From: Lachnospiraceae bacterium
GTDB lineage: Bacteria; Bacillota; Clostridia; Lachnospirales; Lachnospiraceae
Assembly: GCA_014804185.1 (NCBI GenBank)
Contig: JAAVAG010000036.1
Span: 1-5,294 of the forward strand
DNA: 5,294 bases
Direction: 5' to 3'
Part shown: piece after piece, positions 5,235 to 5,294 of the stretch
How positions within the stretch are numbered: position 1 is the first letter of the stretch
Layout: each line of letters opens with the position of its first letter
The notes under the pieces: generated by a model
Database searches by the model: none
What the model was told of the DNA's origin: nothing
What the model saw: only the letters and a program-made list of their open reading frames with translations
Program-made: the position numbers and the translations under genes

Positions 5235-5294
5235 TCAGAACTGTTTGTTCAATATTGCAAATCCGCTCTCCAAAACGGAATTGATGTAGGGCAA
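5235..5294 (-). CDS. Possible C-terminal end of an upstream gene
   Basis: From the window edge a minus-strand frame stays open for 19 codons and ends in TGA at 5237-5235. The peptide reads LPYINSVLESGFAILNKQF, with a composition that would suit the helical tail of a real protein. I do not recognise the family. Other frames over the same bases are open too: one minus frame runs to a TGA near 5159, and a plus frame is open from about 5199 to the edge but has no start codon. Short length and these competing frames keep confidence low. If real, the gene ends about 55 bp before the -35 box with no obvious terminator between. Confidence 0.25.
   Translation of the reverse strand: MPYINSVLESGFAILNKQF

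Noticed and set aside
5101..5294. Rex (NADH/NAD sensor) operator
   Set aside because: No TTGTTAANNNNTTAACAA-like palindrome was found; the TTGTTA-containing stretch near 5121 has no matching second half.
1..5294. Mobile element, CRISPR array, tRNA or rRNA
   Set aside because: No transposase, terminal repeats, regularly spaced repeats or RNA gene signatures were seen; the window is a compact metabolic operon.

Overview
The window holds the central butyryl-CoA synthesis operon of an anaerobic Firmicute, read entirely from the minus strand. In transcription order it runs thl (acetyl-CoA acetyltransferase), crt (crotonase), hbd (3-hydroxybutyryl-CoA dehydrogenase), bcd (butyryl-CoA dehydrogenase), etfB, and the first 20 codons of etfA, which leaves the window at base 1. 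The gene order, strong AGGAGG-type ribosome binding sites, moderate coding G+C with AT-rich spacers, and the protein sequences suggest a Clostridia host. A gut-type butyrate producer of the Lachnospiraceae (Clostridium cluster XIVa) is my best guess. The genus cannot be fixed by eye.

Layout from right to left: bases 5181-5294 hold upstream DNA, possibly with the last 19 codons of another minus-strand gene (5235-5294, weak call), and a tandem 8-bp repeat. A good sigma-A promoter (-35 TTGCAA, 17-bp spacer, extended -10 TGATAAAAT) lies at 5152-5180. An untranslated leader of about 66 nt follows, then thl (3894-5078). A 151-bp spacer with two inverted repeats separates thl from crt (2966-3742, GTG start). 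After that the genes are tightly packed: hbd (2086-2925), bcd (899-2053), etfB (81-863) and etfA (1-62, partial), with gaps of 40, 32, 35 and 18 bp.

Together the enzymes condense two acetyl-CoA to acetoacetyl-CoA (Thl), reduce it with NADH to 3-hydroxybutyryl-CoA (Hbd), dehydrate it to crotonyl-CoA (Crt), and reduce that to butyryl-CoA (Bcd with EtfAB). In characterised anaerobes the Bcd-EtfAB complex bifurcates electrons from NADH to crotonyl-CoA and ferredoxin. The enzymes that turn butyryl-CoA into butyrate are not in this window.

This is a well-known system with intact active sites, not a new one. The least explained parts are non-coding: the structured thl-crt spacer, an 8-mer shared between that spacer and the region upstream of thl, and the repeat and palindrome flanking the promoter. 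Every stretch longer than 300 bases is covered by a gene.
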